Origin: Neisseria animaloris
GTDB taxonomy: Bacteria; Pseudomonadota; Gammaproteobacteria; Burkholderiales; Neisseriaceae
Assembly: GCF_900637855.1 (NCBI RefSeq)
Contig: NZ_LR134440.1
Location: 2,046,001-2,110,000, forward strand
Length of the DNA stretch: 64,000 nucleotides
Direction of reading: 5' to 3'
This document shows, one piece after another, positions 1 through 9,125 of this stretch. Under the pieces are notes generated by a model. It was not told the origin of the DNA and did no database searches. It saw only the letters and a list, made by a program, of their open reading frames with translations. The position numbers were made by a program, and so were the translations under genes. Positions within the stretch are counted from its first letter, which is position 1, and each line of letters starts with the position of its first letter.

Positions 1-551
1 ACGACGACGAAGATACGCCCATCGGCATGATAGGTGCCAAACAGGTGCCGATTCTGCAAAAGCCCGACGGTTCGTATATGGGGGAAAGTTTGGATATTGT
101 GCGTTTTGTCGACGGGATGGCCGGAGAGGGCCGTCTGAAAGAAGAAATCCGCCCCGAAATACAGGCTTGGTTGGATAAAGTGGGCGAATACGTCAATAAG
201 CTGATCCAACCGCGCGATGTGCTTATCGGCCTGCCGGAGTTTGCTACGCAAGCGTCGATTGATTATTTCGTCCGCAAAAAAGAGCAGAATATCGGTAATT
301 TTGAAACCAACCTGTCTAACACGCAACAATACCTCGACAATCTATATACAGATTTGGCCGAACTCGAACCGTTGATAAAAGAATCTAACGGTTTAAACGG
401 CGAATGGGGAATGGAAGATATTTTGGTGTTTCCCATTCTGCGTAATTTAACCATCGTGCGCGGCCTGCAACTGCCGCCGAAGATACAGGCTTATGTTGCT
501 GAAATGAGCGGGCTTTGCAAAGTACCGCTTTATACGGATAAAGCAGTTTAA
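1..551 (+). CDS. grxB: Glutaredoxin 2 (GrxB), 5' end missing
   Basis: The reading frame is open from the first bases of the window and ends at TAA 549-551, so only the C-terminal part (about 182 residues) is present. It resembles E. coli glutaredoxin 2: the cis-proline segment KQVPILQKPDGSYMGES and the helical GST-like C-terminal domain (FPILRNLTIVRG) are visible. The N-terminal thioredoxin fold with the CPYC active site lies outside the window. The family reduces protein disulfides and glutathione mixed disulfides in the cytoplasm. The first ATG at 27 is internal, not the start. Confidence 0.9.
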   Translation, partial: DDEDTPIGMIGAKQVPILQKPDGSYMGESLDIVRFVDGMAGEGRLKEEIRPEIQAWLDKVGEYVNKLIQPRDVLIGLPEFATQASIDYFVRKKEQNIGNFETNLSNTQQYLDNLYTDLAELEPLIKESNGLNGEWGMEDILVFPILRNLTIVRGLQLPPKIQAYVAEMSGLCKVPLYTDKAV

Positions 552-597
552 TACCGTATTGTTGCCTGAAGCCGAGTTACTTTGCGGCCTTCGAAGC

Positions 598-633
598 AGA
601 GGCCGTCTGAAAACAGTTGTTCAGACGGCCTCT
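598..633. terminator. Inverted uptake-sequence pair, bidirectional terminator
   Basis: Two AG-form uptake sequences face each other with an extra AGA/TCT base-pair extension, giving a long GC-rich stem around a short A-rich loop. It lies between the 3' ends of grxB (plus) and the small lipoprotein gene (minus), so it can end both transcripts. Confidence 0.75.
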
Positions 634-686
634 GTAAAATGCAAAACGGCTGCCAGAGCAAAGCAGCCGTTTTCTCCTCAATCGGA

Positions 687-932
687 TTACTTGGTAGGAG
701 CGGGAACCGCGGGAGCGGCAGCGCCGGCATCGGCTGCCGGACGCTCAAAACCTTTATCTTTCATGCAAGCGTCGAAAGCGGCACGGTCTTGAGTACCGCC
801 AAGGGTTTGTTGGCACTCTTGCATAGCTTGTTCAACAGTTAAATTAGCTTCGGGAGCTTTTTCAGTTTTGCTGCTTGAGCAAGCAGACAACATCAAACCA
901 GCGAAAGCAGCAGCAATTAGTACTTTTTTCAT
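687..932 (-). CDS. Small outer-membrane-type lipoprotein, unknown function
   Basis: This 81-residue product has a lipoprotein signal peptide (MKKVLIAAAFAGLMLSAC) with lipobox LSAC, so it should be lipid-anchored after signal peptidase II cleavage. The mature part holds two cysteines about 17 residues apart (QECQQTL and DACMKDKGF), which could form a disulfide in a short helical hairpin, followed by an Ala/Pro-rich tail. The start at 932 is chosen because the reverse strand has AAAGGA before it and the signal peptide begins there; the upstream extension to 974 has no signal logic. Function is unknown. It stands alone between convergent grxB and the lactate permease gene. Confidence 0.75.
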   Translation of the reverse strand: MKKVLIAAAFAGLMLSACSSSKTEKAPEANLTVEQAMQECQQTLGGTQDRAAFDACMKDKGFERPAADAGAAAPAVPAPTK

Positions 933-1165
933 GAAACGAATCCTTTCTTCGATTGATTGACGGATACCCAACAAACAGGGCAGCCGTAACCGGCATTAAA
1001 GCCGAACAGATGCAGGGTAAGCTGCATTGTGTAGTGAGAGTAATCTCGTTTTATTTAGTTTCTAAAATTTCGCAAGATAATGCCAAAATTGATGTTTTAA
1101 ATAGAATTTATGTTAATTTAAATGCTAATAACATGAATACATTAGCATGTTGGTGTTTCGTTAGT

Positions 1166-1208
1166 CAAAAAAAACGCCCGCTCATCGAAATCCGGCGGAC
1201 GTTTTTTT
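1166..1208 (-). terminator. Rho-independent terminator of lctP
   Basis: On the minus strand a GC-rich imperfect hairpin (AAACGTCCGCCGG paired with the CGGGCGTTTT side) is followed by a run of T. It starts about 20 bases after the permease stop codon. Confidence 0.65.
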
Positions 1209-1229
1209 CAAGCTCGGTAACAAGAGCCG

Positions 1230-2993
1230 TTACTGCTTTTTACCGGTCAGCGACATTACCGTGAAAAACAACAAAGGCAACGCTACGGCGGCAATCCACC
1301 AACCGGTGTTTCCGGTAATCAGTGCCTGGCCTATCAAACCGGCCTGCAACACATAGTAAAACATCGGAATCAACGTTTGACGGATTACCTCGCCTTCACG
1401 GTTCAATAAACCCACAACTGCGGCGGCGGCCACCACATTATGCACGGAAATCATATTGCCTGCGGCTCCGCCGATCGCCTGTAAAGCCACTACCACGGAA
1501 GACAGATCGGTATTCAGCCCGATTTGCTGCGCGGTAGAGAATTGGAAGTAAGAGAACATCATGTTACTGATAGTGTTCGAACCTGCGATAAATGCCCCGA
1601 GCGCGCCGATCCACGGAGAAATATTCGGCCATATGCCGCTAAACCAAGCGGCGGCACTTTGAGCCAACACCATCGGCATAGCGGGTAATGCATCCGCGGC
1701 GGTCATATCTCCTGATTGCGAATTAATAAACACTTGTACCATAGGTACAGCCAAGAACAACGCCGGTGCCGCAGCAATCAAAGTTTTACCGGCATCGCCC
1801 CAGCCGCGTTGGAAGCGTTTGATGTCCATTTTAAAAATGAAGATACACATAATCGCCACCAGAATCAGAATCGTGCCGGGCGAGTAACCGAACTGTACTT
1901 TGCTGGTAATCGACGTACCGAATAAATTGGCCAGTTTGATGGTAGTCAGATCGCCGGTGAGGAACGCCTTCAATTCAGGAATCACACGGGTTAGAATCAA
2001 CAGGAAGATAACGATGAAGTATGGTGAAAACGCACGGAATACCGAGAAAGAAGGCGTATCGTCGTCGTCATGGCGTTTGCCGTCGATTGAACCTGCCCAA
2101 CTGTTTTCCCAACGCTCGCGCGGCGGGAAGTCGAAGGTTTCTTTAGGAACAAACCAGCCGCGCTTGGCCGCAGGCACCACCAGCAGCAAGCCGAAGAAAC
2201 CGCCCACCAGAGAAGGGAATTCCGGCCCCATATAGCGGGCAACCAGATAGTAGGGCACGGTAAAGGCGATGCCGGCGAACAGCGCGAATTTCCATGCTTT
2301 CAAACCTTCGGCAAACGAGCGTTTTTCACCGTAGAAACGGGTCAGCATGCCGCACAGAATCAGCGGAATCAAAAAGCCGACCAAGGCATGCAGCAAACCT
2401 ACGTTGCCGGTAATCTGTAACAGATATTGTTCGACGGTTTGAGGGGTAACGGCGGTTGTAATGTCTTCTTTATTGCTGATGCCCGACCATACACCCACCA
2501 ACAAAGGCGTACCGACGGCTCCGAACGATACGGGAGCCGATTGGATAATCAGAATCGCCATCACCGAAGCCATCGCCGGGAAACCCAAGGCCAGCAGCAA
2601 CGGTGCGCCGACGGCAGAAGGCGTGCCGAAGCCGGAGGAACCTTCAACCAATGAACCGAACAGCCATGCCACAATGATCATCTGCACGCGCCGGTCGGGA
2701 GAGATGCCCATAAACCCTTCGCGGATAGAATGAATCGCACCGCTTTCTTTAAGCGTGTTTAACATCAAAATCGCGCCGAACACGATATAAAGAATGGTTA
2801 ACGCAACCACCACACCGTTGAACGTGGCGGCGGCAACCACATTGAAAGATGCTTTCCAAACAAATACAGCCAGCAGCGCGGTAACCACATAAGCTGCCGC
2901 CATTGAGATTTTGGCCGACAACCGGAATACCACCAATAGCAAAAATACGGTGATAATTGGTGCCAATGCCAATAACGTGTTGAGAATACTCAT
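1230..2993 (-). CDS. lctP: L-lactate permease (LctP/LldP family)
   Basis: This 587-residue, highly hydrophobic protein has about a dozen membrane segments and the family signatures [13 protein letters not shown] and [16 protein letters not shown] in the N-terminal half, and [11 protein letters not shown] plus [16 protein letters not shown] near the C-terminus. Family members import L-lactate (also D-lactate and glycolate) in symport with protons; lactate is a main carbon source for Neisseria on mucosa. The start is supported by GGAGAGG seven bases upstream. It is transcribed away from a FadR-type regulator gene, and the shared intergenic region carries an operator-like palindrome. Length agrees with the family (E. 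coli LldP is about 550). Confidence 0.95.
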   Translation of the reverse strand: MSILNTLLALAPIITVFLLLVVFRLSAKISMAAAYVVTALLAVFVWKASFNVVAAATFNGVVVALTILYIVFGAILMLNTLKESGAIHSIREGFMGISPDRRVQMIIVAWLFGSLVEGSSGFGTPSAVGAPLLLALGFPAMASVMAILIIQSAPVSFGAVGTPLLVGVWSGISNKEDITTAVTPQTVEQYLLQITGNVGLLHALVGFLIPLILCGMLTRFYGEKRSFAEGLKAWKFALFAGIAFTVPYYLVARYMGPEFPSLVGGFFGLLLVVPAAKRGWFVPKETFDFPPRERWENSWAGSIDGKRHDDDDTPSFSVFRAFSPYFIVIFLLILTRVIPELKAFLTGDLTTIKLANLFGTSITSKVQFGYSPGTILILVAIMCIFIFKMDIKRFQRGWGDAGKTLIAAAPALFLAVPMVQVFINSQSGDMTAADALPAMPMVLAQSAAAWFSGIWPNISPWIGALGAFIAGSNTISNMMFSYFQFSTAQQIGLNTDLSSVVVALQAIGGAAGNMISVHNVVAAAAVVGLLNREGEVIRQTLIPMFYYVLQAGLIGQALITGNTGWWIAAVALPLLFFTVMSLTGKKQ

Positions 2994-3076
2994 AATCCTC
3001 TCCGATATGAAGTGTCGTTATTGTTTCGATAATTTTGCCGTTTTCCGGATTGTATAAATCGGAAAACAAATTGGAA

Positions 3077-3093
3077 AATTGGTATAACCAATT
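3077..3093. promoter_or_regulatory. FadR/PdhR/LldR-type operator upstream of lctP
   Basis: The 17-mer AATTGGTATAACCAATT is an almost perfect palindrome of the form AATTGGT-N3-ACCAATT, the known box of the FadR subfamily of GntR regulators (PdhR, LldR). It is extended by an outer TTGGAAAA/TTTTCCAA arm. It sits about 85 bases upstream of the lctP start, close to a possible -35/-10 pair for that gene (minus-strand TATACA at 3056-3051). Control by the divergent regulator is inferred. Confidence 0.7.
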
Positions 3094-3312
3094 TTTCCAA
3101 GCGCATTTTACTTTACGAAAAGTTACATTGACGGTCAAGGGCTTGGAAAAGACAAAATGCGCCCTTTTTACTGATTTTAGTGGTATAAAAATTTAATAAT
3201 ATGATTTTTATAGTAAAATTTTTTAATATCAATAAAAAATCAAAAAAATAAAATGCTTGTTTTTTTCGTAAAAAGTACAAAAAAGTAGTGTGATGTAATT
3301 TTTTAAGTGTTT

Positions 3313-3356
3313 TATAATGCGTGTTTAAAGAGAAATTGGTAAACTCTTTATACCAA
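3313..3356 (+). promoter_or_regulatory. Predicted promoter and possible second operator of the lldR-like gene
   Basis: A TATAAT hexamer at 3313-3318 forms a plausible -10 element in an AT-rich region (weak -35). Just downstream, TTGGT at 3336-3340 and ACCAA at 3352-3356 form an inverted pair separated by 11 bases, the same half-sites as the lctP operator but wider apart. This suggests autoregulation, but the spacing is not the usual three bases. The rest of 2994-3394 is AT-rich with one uptake sequence (3371-3382). Confidence 0.4.
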
Positions 3357-3394
3357 AGTAAACTTCTTTTTTCAGACGGCCTGAGATATTTTTA

Positions 3395-4177
3395 ATGAAT
3401 GCCAATATTTTGATTAAACCGCAAAAACTCAGTGAACAAATCCTCAGTATTTTAGAAGAGCGCATCGTATCGGGAGAGTATCCTGTCAGAAGCAAACTCC
3501 CGCCCGAACGTAAATTGGCGGAAGAGTTCGGCGTGTCCCGGCCTTCCGTACGTGCGGCATTGAAAATGTTGGTGGCGCGCAATATGCTCGAAGCCCGGCA
3601 GGGCGACGGGTATTATGTTTCCGCCAAGCCGCAGCAGGATTTTCTGCACGATTGGCAAAACCTGCTCGGTAGCCATCCCGATTGGGAAGCGGATGTTTTC
3701 GACTTCTGCCGTAATATTGAAGGCTGTATGGCGGCACTTGCGGCCGAACGCCGTATCGAAGCGGATTTGAAACGCATTGAGTTCTGGCTGGAAAAATTCG
3801 AGCAGGCATATCGGGATAAAAACCGCGAACACCAGGCCGAAGCCGACTTTAGTTTCCACCAAGCCATCGCCCAAGCCGCGCACAATATCCTGTTTACCCA
3901 TTTGTCGGGCAGCCTGCTCAATATGCTTTACCGTTCCACCCGCAGCCATATCATGCATACGGCTCAAATCGACGATCCATGTCCCACCCTTATCAAACAG
4001 CACCGCACCCTCTATGAAGCAATTAAAAACAAACAGCCGCACGAAGCAGCACGGGCTGCCGAAGGGCATTTGAGTTACGTGGCGGACAGTTTGAGGCAAG
4101 ACCGCAAATATCAAAGCCTCAGCGAACACGCCGATACTTTGGCGCAAAACGACTTGCAACGTGCGGCCAAATGGTAA
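3395..4177 (+). CDS. GntR/FadR-subfamily regulator, probably lactate-responsive (LldR-like)
   Basis: This 260-residue protein has an N-terminal winged helix (KLPPERKLAEEFGVSRPSVR, about residues 35-55) and a C-terminal FCD ligand-binding helical domain with the metal/ligand residues of FadR-type proteins (DFSFHQAIAQAAHN; later HRTLYEAIKN and EGHL). Such regulators release their operator on binding a small carboxylate; the divergent lactate permease suggests lactate. The exact identity (LldR versus PdhR-like) is inferred from context. The ATG at 3395 has only a weak ribosome-binding site. It is followed immediately by an uptake-sequence terminator. Confidence 0.85.
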   Translation: MNANILIKPQKLSEQILSILEERIVSGEYPVRSKLPPERKLAEEFGVSRPSVRAALKMLVARNMLEARQGDGYYVSAKPQQDFLHDWQNLLGSHPDWEADVFDFCRNIEGCMAALAAERRIEADLKRIEFWLEKFEQAYRDKNREHQAEADFSFHQAIAQAAHNILFTHLSGSLLNMLYRSTRSHIMHTAQIDDPCPTLIKQHRTLYEAIKNKQPHEAARAAEGHLSYVADSLRQDRKYQSLSEHADTLAQNDLQRAAKW

Positions 4178-4214
4178 GGCCGTCTGAAAACCTTTAAACG
4201 GTTTTCAGACGGCC
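4178..4214 (+). terminator. Inverted uptake-sequence terminator after the regulator gene
   Basis: Two facing uptake sequences with an AAACC/GGTTT extension make a strong stem directly behind the TAA of the regulator gene. Confidence 0.7.
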
Positions 4215-4262
4215 CGCTGTATCGCTTTGGATGTTTACAGAAGGCCGTCTGAAATCCACTTC

Positions 4263-5282
4263 TTATAATTTCTCCAACATTCCTTTTCTTTCCACCAGCC
4301 ATATCCCCAAACCGGTTGTTTGTTCGGCTGCAGCTTGAATGTTTTTGCGGCTGCTCACGGAGAAAGCGGTGGACAACGCATCGGCAACGGCAGCGGTTTC
4401 GGCCGTAACGCTCACGCTGTGGTAGCGCGGCGTGCTGCTGCCGGTATGCGGGTCGAACAGGTGGGTGAACCTGCCTGCCTCATCCATATAAGTGCCGTAA
4501 CCGCCCGAAGTGGCGAGAGCCTGATTTTGCAATGGCACATTCATTAACACGGCGGTTTCGTCGTCGGGATTGCGTATGCCCGCCCGCCATGTGCGGCTGC
4601 GGGTTTGATCCAAGCCGCGGATTTCCCCCAAATCCACCAAAGCCTGCTCCAAACCGGCATGGTGGAACATATCGGTAATGCGGTCGGTGATGTAGCCTTG
4701 TGCAATGCCGTTGAACGACAGCGCCATGCCGGGTTTGGCGAAAGAGACGGAGCGGCTGTCGAACGAAACGGCATCAAAATCCACCAATGCCAAAGTTTTT
4801 TGCAAGGCCGTTTGAGCAGGTGCGGTTCGGCTGTGCGGATGGAGGGCGAAGTGTTCGGCATACAGGTTCCACAAGGGCTGTACGGCGGGATTGAACGCGC
4901 CCTGCGTCAGCCTATGCATGTTGCGGCTTTGGCTCAATAAGGCGAGCAAATCAGCCGGCGGGCGGTTCAGACGGCCTGTTTGGTTGAGCAGGCTTAATGC
5001 GCTGTCATCACGGTAGAGACTGAAGATTTTTTCCAGCCGCTTGATTTCGGCTACGGCTTTCCCGATCAGGGTTTCGGCGAAGCGCCGGTCGGGATGGTAC
5101 AGGCGCATTTCCGCATCCGCCCCAAGCGCGATGCCCCGCCAAACGGTCGGTTCGGGCACGGCTTCTGCTGTTTGAAGCGGAATGTTACCGTTGCGGCCGT
5201 GCCGGATAAACGGTACCGAGGCCAGCCCGACCACGGCAGCGGTAATGCCGATGAAACGGCGGCGGGTTAATCGGGTATTCAT
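4263..5282 (-). CDS. nosX: NosX, ApbE-type FAD:protein FMN transferase
   Basis: About 339 residues. A twin-arginine signal (TRRRFIG) at the N-terminus predicts Tat export to the periplasm. The ApbE fold is shown by EKIFSLYRDDSALSLLN, the nucleotide/metal segment ALSFNGIAQGYITDR, the DLGEIRG motif and the ATSGGYGTY segment. ApbE enzymes attach FMN covalently to a Thr in target proteins; in nos clusters the target is NosR, encoded at the other end of this operon. The inner ATG at 5282 is preferred because GGAG lies seven bases before it; the ATG at 5288 is too close. Last gene of the nosRZDFYLX operon. Confidence 0.9.
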   Translation of the reverse strand: MNTRLTRRRFIGITAAVVGLASVPFIRHGRNGNIPLQTAEAVPEPTVWRGIALGADAEMRLYHPDRRFAETLIGKAVAEIKRLEKIFSLYRDDSALSLLNQTGRLNRPPADLLALLSQSRNMHRLTQGAFNPAVQPLWNLYAEHFALHPHSRTAPAQTALQKTLALVDFDAVSFDSRSVSFAKPGMALSFNGIAQGYITDRITDMFHHAGLEQALVDLGEIRGLDQTRSRTWRAGIRNPDDETAVLMNVPLQNQALATSGGYGTYMDEAGRFTHLFDPHTGSSTPRYHSVSVTAETAAVADALSTAFSVSSRKNIQAAAEQTTGLGIWLVERKGMLEKL

Positions 5283-5336
5283 GGTCATGCTCCGTTATCA
5301 AGGAAAGCGGCTTTTCAGACGGCCTCTGCAATTTCT

Positions 5337-5831
5337 CTACTTGAAAATATAGGCTTCGGGCATTTCGTCGAAAGTAACCACTCTGCCGCCTTTTTTTTCG
5401 GCAAATTTCTGAGCCTGCGCTTTGTCGGCAAAAGGCAGCGCGTCTTCCGCACCCATGCCGCCGATAAAGCCGCTTTCAATCACGTAAAAGGCTTTCTTCG
5501 CATCCGTCCACGCATCGTCGGCATTGGGCGTGTTCCAGTCGGTAACTTGGCCCATGTCGGTAACGTAAATGGCGGCGATGCCTTTAGGCTCTTCGGGCAG
5601 CTTGGTATAGCCGAACATCTGCCTGACGGTGGAAAACCACACCGGTTTTTCCGGCTGCCCGTTCAAGAAAATCTGCGCTTTAGGGCCGATATGTTCCGAA
5701 AGCTGCATGGTGCAATAATGGCCGACGGATTCTTCGGTAATCTGCTGCGGAGGAGGCGGGGCGGTTTCCGGTTCGGTTCCGCAGGCGGCAAGTGCGGCTG
5801 CAATGGCGAAGATATAGAGCAGGGTTTTCAT
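5337..5831 (-). CDS. nosL: NosL, copper-binding lipoprotein of N2O reductase assembly
   Basis: A 164-residue protein with signal peptide and lipobox LAAC near residue 17, so it is anchored in a membrane. The mature part has the NosL motif HYCTMQL (Cys and Met as Cu(I) ligands), WFSTVRQMFGYT and the C-terminal VVTFDEMP. NosL delivers copper to apo-NosZ for the CuZ centre. Its ATG overlaps the nosY stop codon (ATGA), showing translational coupling. Confidence 0.92.
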   Translation of the reverse strand: MKTLLYIFAIAAALAACGTEPETAPPPPQQITEESVGHYCTMQLSEHIGPKAQIFLNGQPEKPVWFSTVRQMFGYTKLPEEPKGIAAIYVTDMGQVTDWNTPNADDAWTDAKKAFYVIESGFIGGMGAEDALPFADKAQAQKFAEKKGGRVVTFDEMPEAYIFK

Positions 5832-6658
5832 ATTTGACGGTTCCTAAAAATCCATCCGGCCAACGTAAACGGCACGGCAATCCACAAAAGCTGGGCGGCA
5901 ACCAGCACGGCTTTGCTTAAGGCGAGTTGCCCGCTCAAGCCGGCCATGCCCGCATACATGGCAGTGTTTTCATAGCCGGTAAGGTTCAGCAGGCGGTAGA
6001 TGTCGGCGGGGTTGAACAGCAAAACCGTTTCCAGCATCGGTGCGGTAATCGCCTGCTTGGTGTCGGCGACCAAAATGCCGAGCAGTGCCATGTCGAAAAT
6101 CACTACGAAAAACAGCCATACGCCGATGGCCATGCCCGCTGCCGTGCCGCGTTCTTTGACTTTCGCGCTGATGAGATAACCCATCGCGAGAAAAGACGCA
6201 CCCAACAGAATGCTGGCGGCAATCAGCAGCAGAAACGGCTGCCATGAAGCGGCATTTGCCATGCCGTAGGCCAGTTGCAGCGCGATACCGGCCAAACCGT
6301 AGCCGGCGGCGGTGGCCAGCGTGAGGATAATCAGGTGGCCGCAGAATTTGCCGATTAAAATCTGCCAGCGCGATACCGGATAGCTGAGCAGCAAAGCCAT
6401 CGTGCCGCGTTCGATTTCGCCGATAACGGCATCGTAGGCCAGCAGCATGGCAATCAGCGGAATCAGAAAAATCGACAGGCTGGACAAACTTACCACGGTG
6501 ATGGTGAGCGGATCGGCTTTAACCGAGCCGGTGGGCGAGCTGCCGAGAAAGCCGAGCGAAAGCGCGAGTGCGGCTAAGAGCAGGGTGGCGGCCAGCACCC
6601 AGCGGTTGCGCAGGCTGTCGCGGACTTCTTTTCCGGTAATAATCCAAACAGGGTTCAT
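5828..6658 (-). CDS. nosY: NosY, ABC-2 type permease for N2O reductase maturation
   Basis: This 276-residue inner-membrane protein has six likely membrane segments. It begins with the ABC-2 permease signature (ITGKEVRDSLRNRW) and contains GEIERGTMALLLSYPVSR, the coupling-helix region of the NosY/ABC-2 family. It forms the transporter with NosF (ATPase), and with periplasmic NosD passes sulfur or copper for CuZ assembly. AAGGA precedes the start. Confidence 0.92.
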   Translation of the reverse strand: MNPVWIITGKEVRDSLRNRWVLAATLLLAALALSLGFLGSSPTGSVKADPLTITVVSLSSLSIFLIPLIAMLLAYDAVIGEIERGTMALLLSYPVSRWQILIGKFCGHLIILTLATAAGYGLAGIALQLAYGMANAASWQPFLLLIAASILLGASFLAMGYLISAKVKERGTAAGMAIGVWLFFVVIFDMALLGILVADTKQAITAPMLETVLLFNPADIYRLLNLTGYENTAMYAGMAGLSGQLALSKAVLVAAQLLWIAVPFTLAGWIFRNRQI

Positions 6659-6686
6659 GGTTTTCCTTGTTTTCCGATATTGAGGC

Positions 6687-6735
6687 AGGCCGTCTGAACA
6701 GGCGGCGGGCCGTGATGTTTGTTTTCAGACGGCCT
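6687..6735 (-). terminator. Inverted uptake-sequence pair between nosF and nosY
   Basis: Facing uptake sequences enclose a GC-rich loop of about 25 bases; the upstream arm overlaps the nosF stop codon. Because it lies inside the operon and has no clear T-run, it may act as a partial terminator or mRNA stabiliser, not a full stop. Confidence 0.4.
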
Positions 6736-7627
6736 ATACGTCTTCCCGTTTTAAAAATTCGGCATACATATCATCCAAAGTGGGCGTATGCATGTCGATT
6801 TGTCCGATGTTGGCCATGTCGCCCAATTCGAGCAGCAGGGCGGCTTTTTCTTCTACGCCGCATTGCGCGGTGTAGTTGAGGCCGTCTGAACACCGCCAGC
6901 GGGCAGGCAGGGCGGCAGGCCGTTTCAAGCGCACGCTGACGGTGGCGGGCAGGCCGCTTTGGCGTTGCAGCTCGCCCATGCTGCCGTCGGCGACTTTGCT
7001 GCCGTTTTTCATCACGACGATGCGGTCGGCATGGCCGTTCAATTCGCTCAGGGCGTGGGTACTGAGCAGCACGGTTGCGCCCCCGGTGCTCAGTTCGCGC
7101 ACGATTTCGTAAAACATCTGCCTTGATGCCGGGTCGAGACCGGTGGTGGGCTCGTCGAACAGCAATACTTTCGGCATACCGAGCAAAGCCTGCGCCAACG
7201 CCAGCCGCTGCCGCATCCCTTTGGAATAAGTGCCGACGCGTCTTCCGGCGGCTTGGGCGATGCCGACGCGCTCCAGCAATTCGATATTCCGGCTTAACGG
7301 CTGCTTTTTCAGCTTGGCGTAGAAATCCATCGTTTCTTTGCCGGTAAGCGACGGATGCAGTGCAACGGTTTCGGGCAGATAGCCGATTTGGCGGCGGATT
7401 TCGGCGGCATGCTTGCCGGAAACGTTTTCCCCCAGCAGCATCACCGAACCTCCGTCGGGCGTAATCAGGCCGAGTATCAGCTTGATTACGGTGGATTTGC
7501 CTGCGCCGTTGTGTCCGGCCAAGCCGACGCATTCACCCGCTTGCAGGGTTAAATCGATGTTTTGGACGGCAAACCGGTTGCCGTATTGTTTGCTCACTGC
7601 GTTTAAAACAACGTGCGGCGTGCTCAT
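6734..7627 (-). CDS. nosF: NosF, ABC transporter ATPase
   Basis: A 297-residue cytoplasmic ATPase. Walker A is GHNGAGKST, the Q-loop region is IGYLPETVALHPSLTG, the signature is YSKGMRQRLALAQALLG and Walker B is VLLFDEPTTGLDP; an H-loop (LSTHALSELNGHADR) follows. It energises the NosFY permease needed for CuZ maturation in NosZ. AAGGAG stands before the ATG at 7627. Confidence 0.95.
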   Translation of the reverse strand: MSTPHVVLNAVSKQYGNRFAVQNIDLTLQAGECVGLAGHNGAGKSTVIKLILGLITPDGGSVMLLGENVSGKHAAEIRRQIGYLPETVALHPSLTGKETMDFYAKLKKQPLSRNIELLERVGIAQAAGRRVGTYSKGMRQRLALAQALLGMPKVLLFDEPTTGLDPASRQMFYEIVRELSTGGATVLLSTHALSELNGHADRIVVMKNGSKVADGSMGELQRQSGLPATVSVRLKRPAALPARWRCSDGLNYTAQCGVEEKAALLLELGDMANIGQIDMHTPTLDDMYAEFLKREDV

Positions 7628-7654
7628 CGCATCTCCTTGTGTGCGGTCGGTTTT

Positions 7655-8956
7655 TCAGACGGCCTTGTTTTTGATGTTGCCGTATTTTTTTAACGTTTCA
7701 CTCTGCGGCGGTGTCATCAGCGGCCTGCTGTCGGTTACGCCGCCGGGCAGAATGGCGGGGAACTGCGATTGCGCCCATTTCACGATGCTTACCGCGGGGC
7801 TGTTCATCAACAGCCTTGCCACGGGCGCGCGCCAGACGATTTGGTCGATGATGCCGTTGGGGCGGTAGGCGGTGTCGGCGATGCCGTCGCCGTCGAGATC
7901 GAAGGCGCTGTTGTCGCTCCAATAATTGCCGCGCCCGTTATCCGTCCAGTCGATATGGCGGGTGCCGACATATTTCACTTGGCTTTGGTTGTCGACGAAC
8001 GAATTGCCGTAAAACCGGTTGCCTTCCGCCGCAGCGGTAAAGTGGATGCCCATTTTGCAGCCCTCGAAACGGTTGCCGCTGATTTGGTTGTAGTTGGCGT
8101 TGTAGATAAACACGCATTTGTCGGCCTTGTCGATCACATTGCCGCTGATTTCGGAATGGTTGGCGTAATTGAGCATCAAGCCTTGGTCGCGGCTGTTGAC
8201 GGCGATGTTGTCTTTCACTTTCAGCCGCTCGGAAAACATGATGGCGTAGCCTATGCTGTTGCCGTCTGAAAAATTGCCGCTGACTTCGCTGTCGTTGGTA
8301 TACATATAGTGAACGGCGTAGCGGAGTTTGCTGAAACGGTTGTTTTTAAATTCGTTTTTGGTGCTGGCGTTGGAATAGATACCGTCGCGGCCTTCGGAAA
8401 TATCGTTGCCGACAACTTTCGACCCGGGCGCGTTCCACACCGTTACGCCGTTGCCACGCTCGTTCAGGCGCAATTCGGTGTCGCCGACGATTTTGTTTTC
8501 CCGCACCAAGGCATCATTCGCCCCCCAGATGTACACGCCGACCGAGTTTTCAAAAATATTGTTGTGTTCGACCAAGGCGCGGGCGGCGGATTTGTCGAGA
8601 AAAATACCGGCATCCATTGCGGGCAGGCTCAAACCCGAATGGGTAACGGTAAGGTTGCGGACGGTAACGTCGGGAGAGTGCACCGACAGGGTGCGGCCCG
8701 TGCGGTCGCCTTTGATTCGGGCCGACCGGTCTTGCGGGCCTTCCAGCGTCAGCGGTTTGTCGATCACGATTTTGCCGCGGTATCCGCCCGCAGCCAGTTT
8801 CAGCACGTCTCCCGCCTGTGCGTTGTTGATAACCTGCTGCAAATCGGCACCGGCGGCCACGTTCACTACGGCGGCAGAGGCCGTCTGAAACAGCCCGCAG
8901 GCCGTTATCAGCAAAACGGTTTTGGGAAAAGGCGGAGTAAAGGCGGTAGTGTGCAT
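7655..8956 (-). CDS. nosD: NosD, periplasmic copper/sulfur-handling protein
   Basis: A 433-residue protein with a signal peptide (residues 1 to about 28, ending TASAA) and a right-handed parallel beta-helix of repeated PbH1 turns rich in Asn (NNIFENSVGVY, GNDISEGRDGIYSNAS, NNRFSKLRYAVHYMY). This is the NosD fold; the protein works with NosF and NosY on CuZ site assembly. The C-terminus NKAV and the stop codon are supplied by an uptake sequence. 27 bases separate it from nosF. Confidence 0.94.
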   Translation of the reverse strand: MHTTAFTPPFPKTVLLITACGLFQTASAAVVNVAAGADLQQVINNAQAGDVLKLAAGGYRGKIVIDKPLTLEGPQDRSARIKGDRTGRTLSVHSPDVTVRNLTVTHSGLSLPAMDAGIFLDKSAARALVEHNNIFENSVGVYIWGANDALVRENKIVGDTELRLNERGNGVTVWNAPGSKVVGNDISEGRDGIYSNASTKNEFKNNRFSKLRYAVHYMYTNDSEVSGNFSDGNSIGYAIMFSERLKVKDNIAVNSRDQGLMLNYANHSEISGNVIDKADKCVFIYNANYNQISGNRFEGCKMGIHFTAAAEGNRFYGNSFVDNQSQVKYVGTRHIDWTDNGRGNYWSDNSAFDLDGDGIADTAYRPNGIIDQIVWRAPVARLLMNSPAVSIVKWAQSQFPAILPGGVTDSRPLMTPPQSETLKKYGNIKNKAV

Positions 8957-9075
8957 GGCTTTATCATCGGTTACGGTTTTTCAGACGGCCTCTTGCGGTT
9001 GGCGTTTCAGTGCGGCGGCCGTGGTTTGCGGCGGTTTTTCACAGCAAAACGGCCTGTGCCGAGCGGTTTCGCTGT

Positions 9076-9119
9076 AAAGGCCGTCTGAAACAGGCGGGCG
9101 GCTCGTTTCAGACGGCCTC
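9076..9119 (-). terminator. Inverted uptake-sequence pair between nosZ and nosD
   Basis: Facing uptake sequences lie directly behind the nosZ stop codon, with a 13-base GC-rich loop; a third copy lies at about 8979-8990. It may reduce read-through from nosZ into nosDFYLX. Confidence 0.5.
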
Positions 9120-9125
9120 TTGCCG

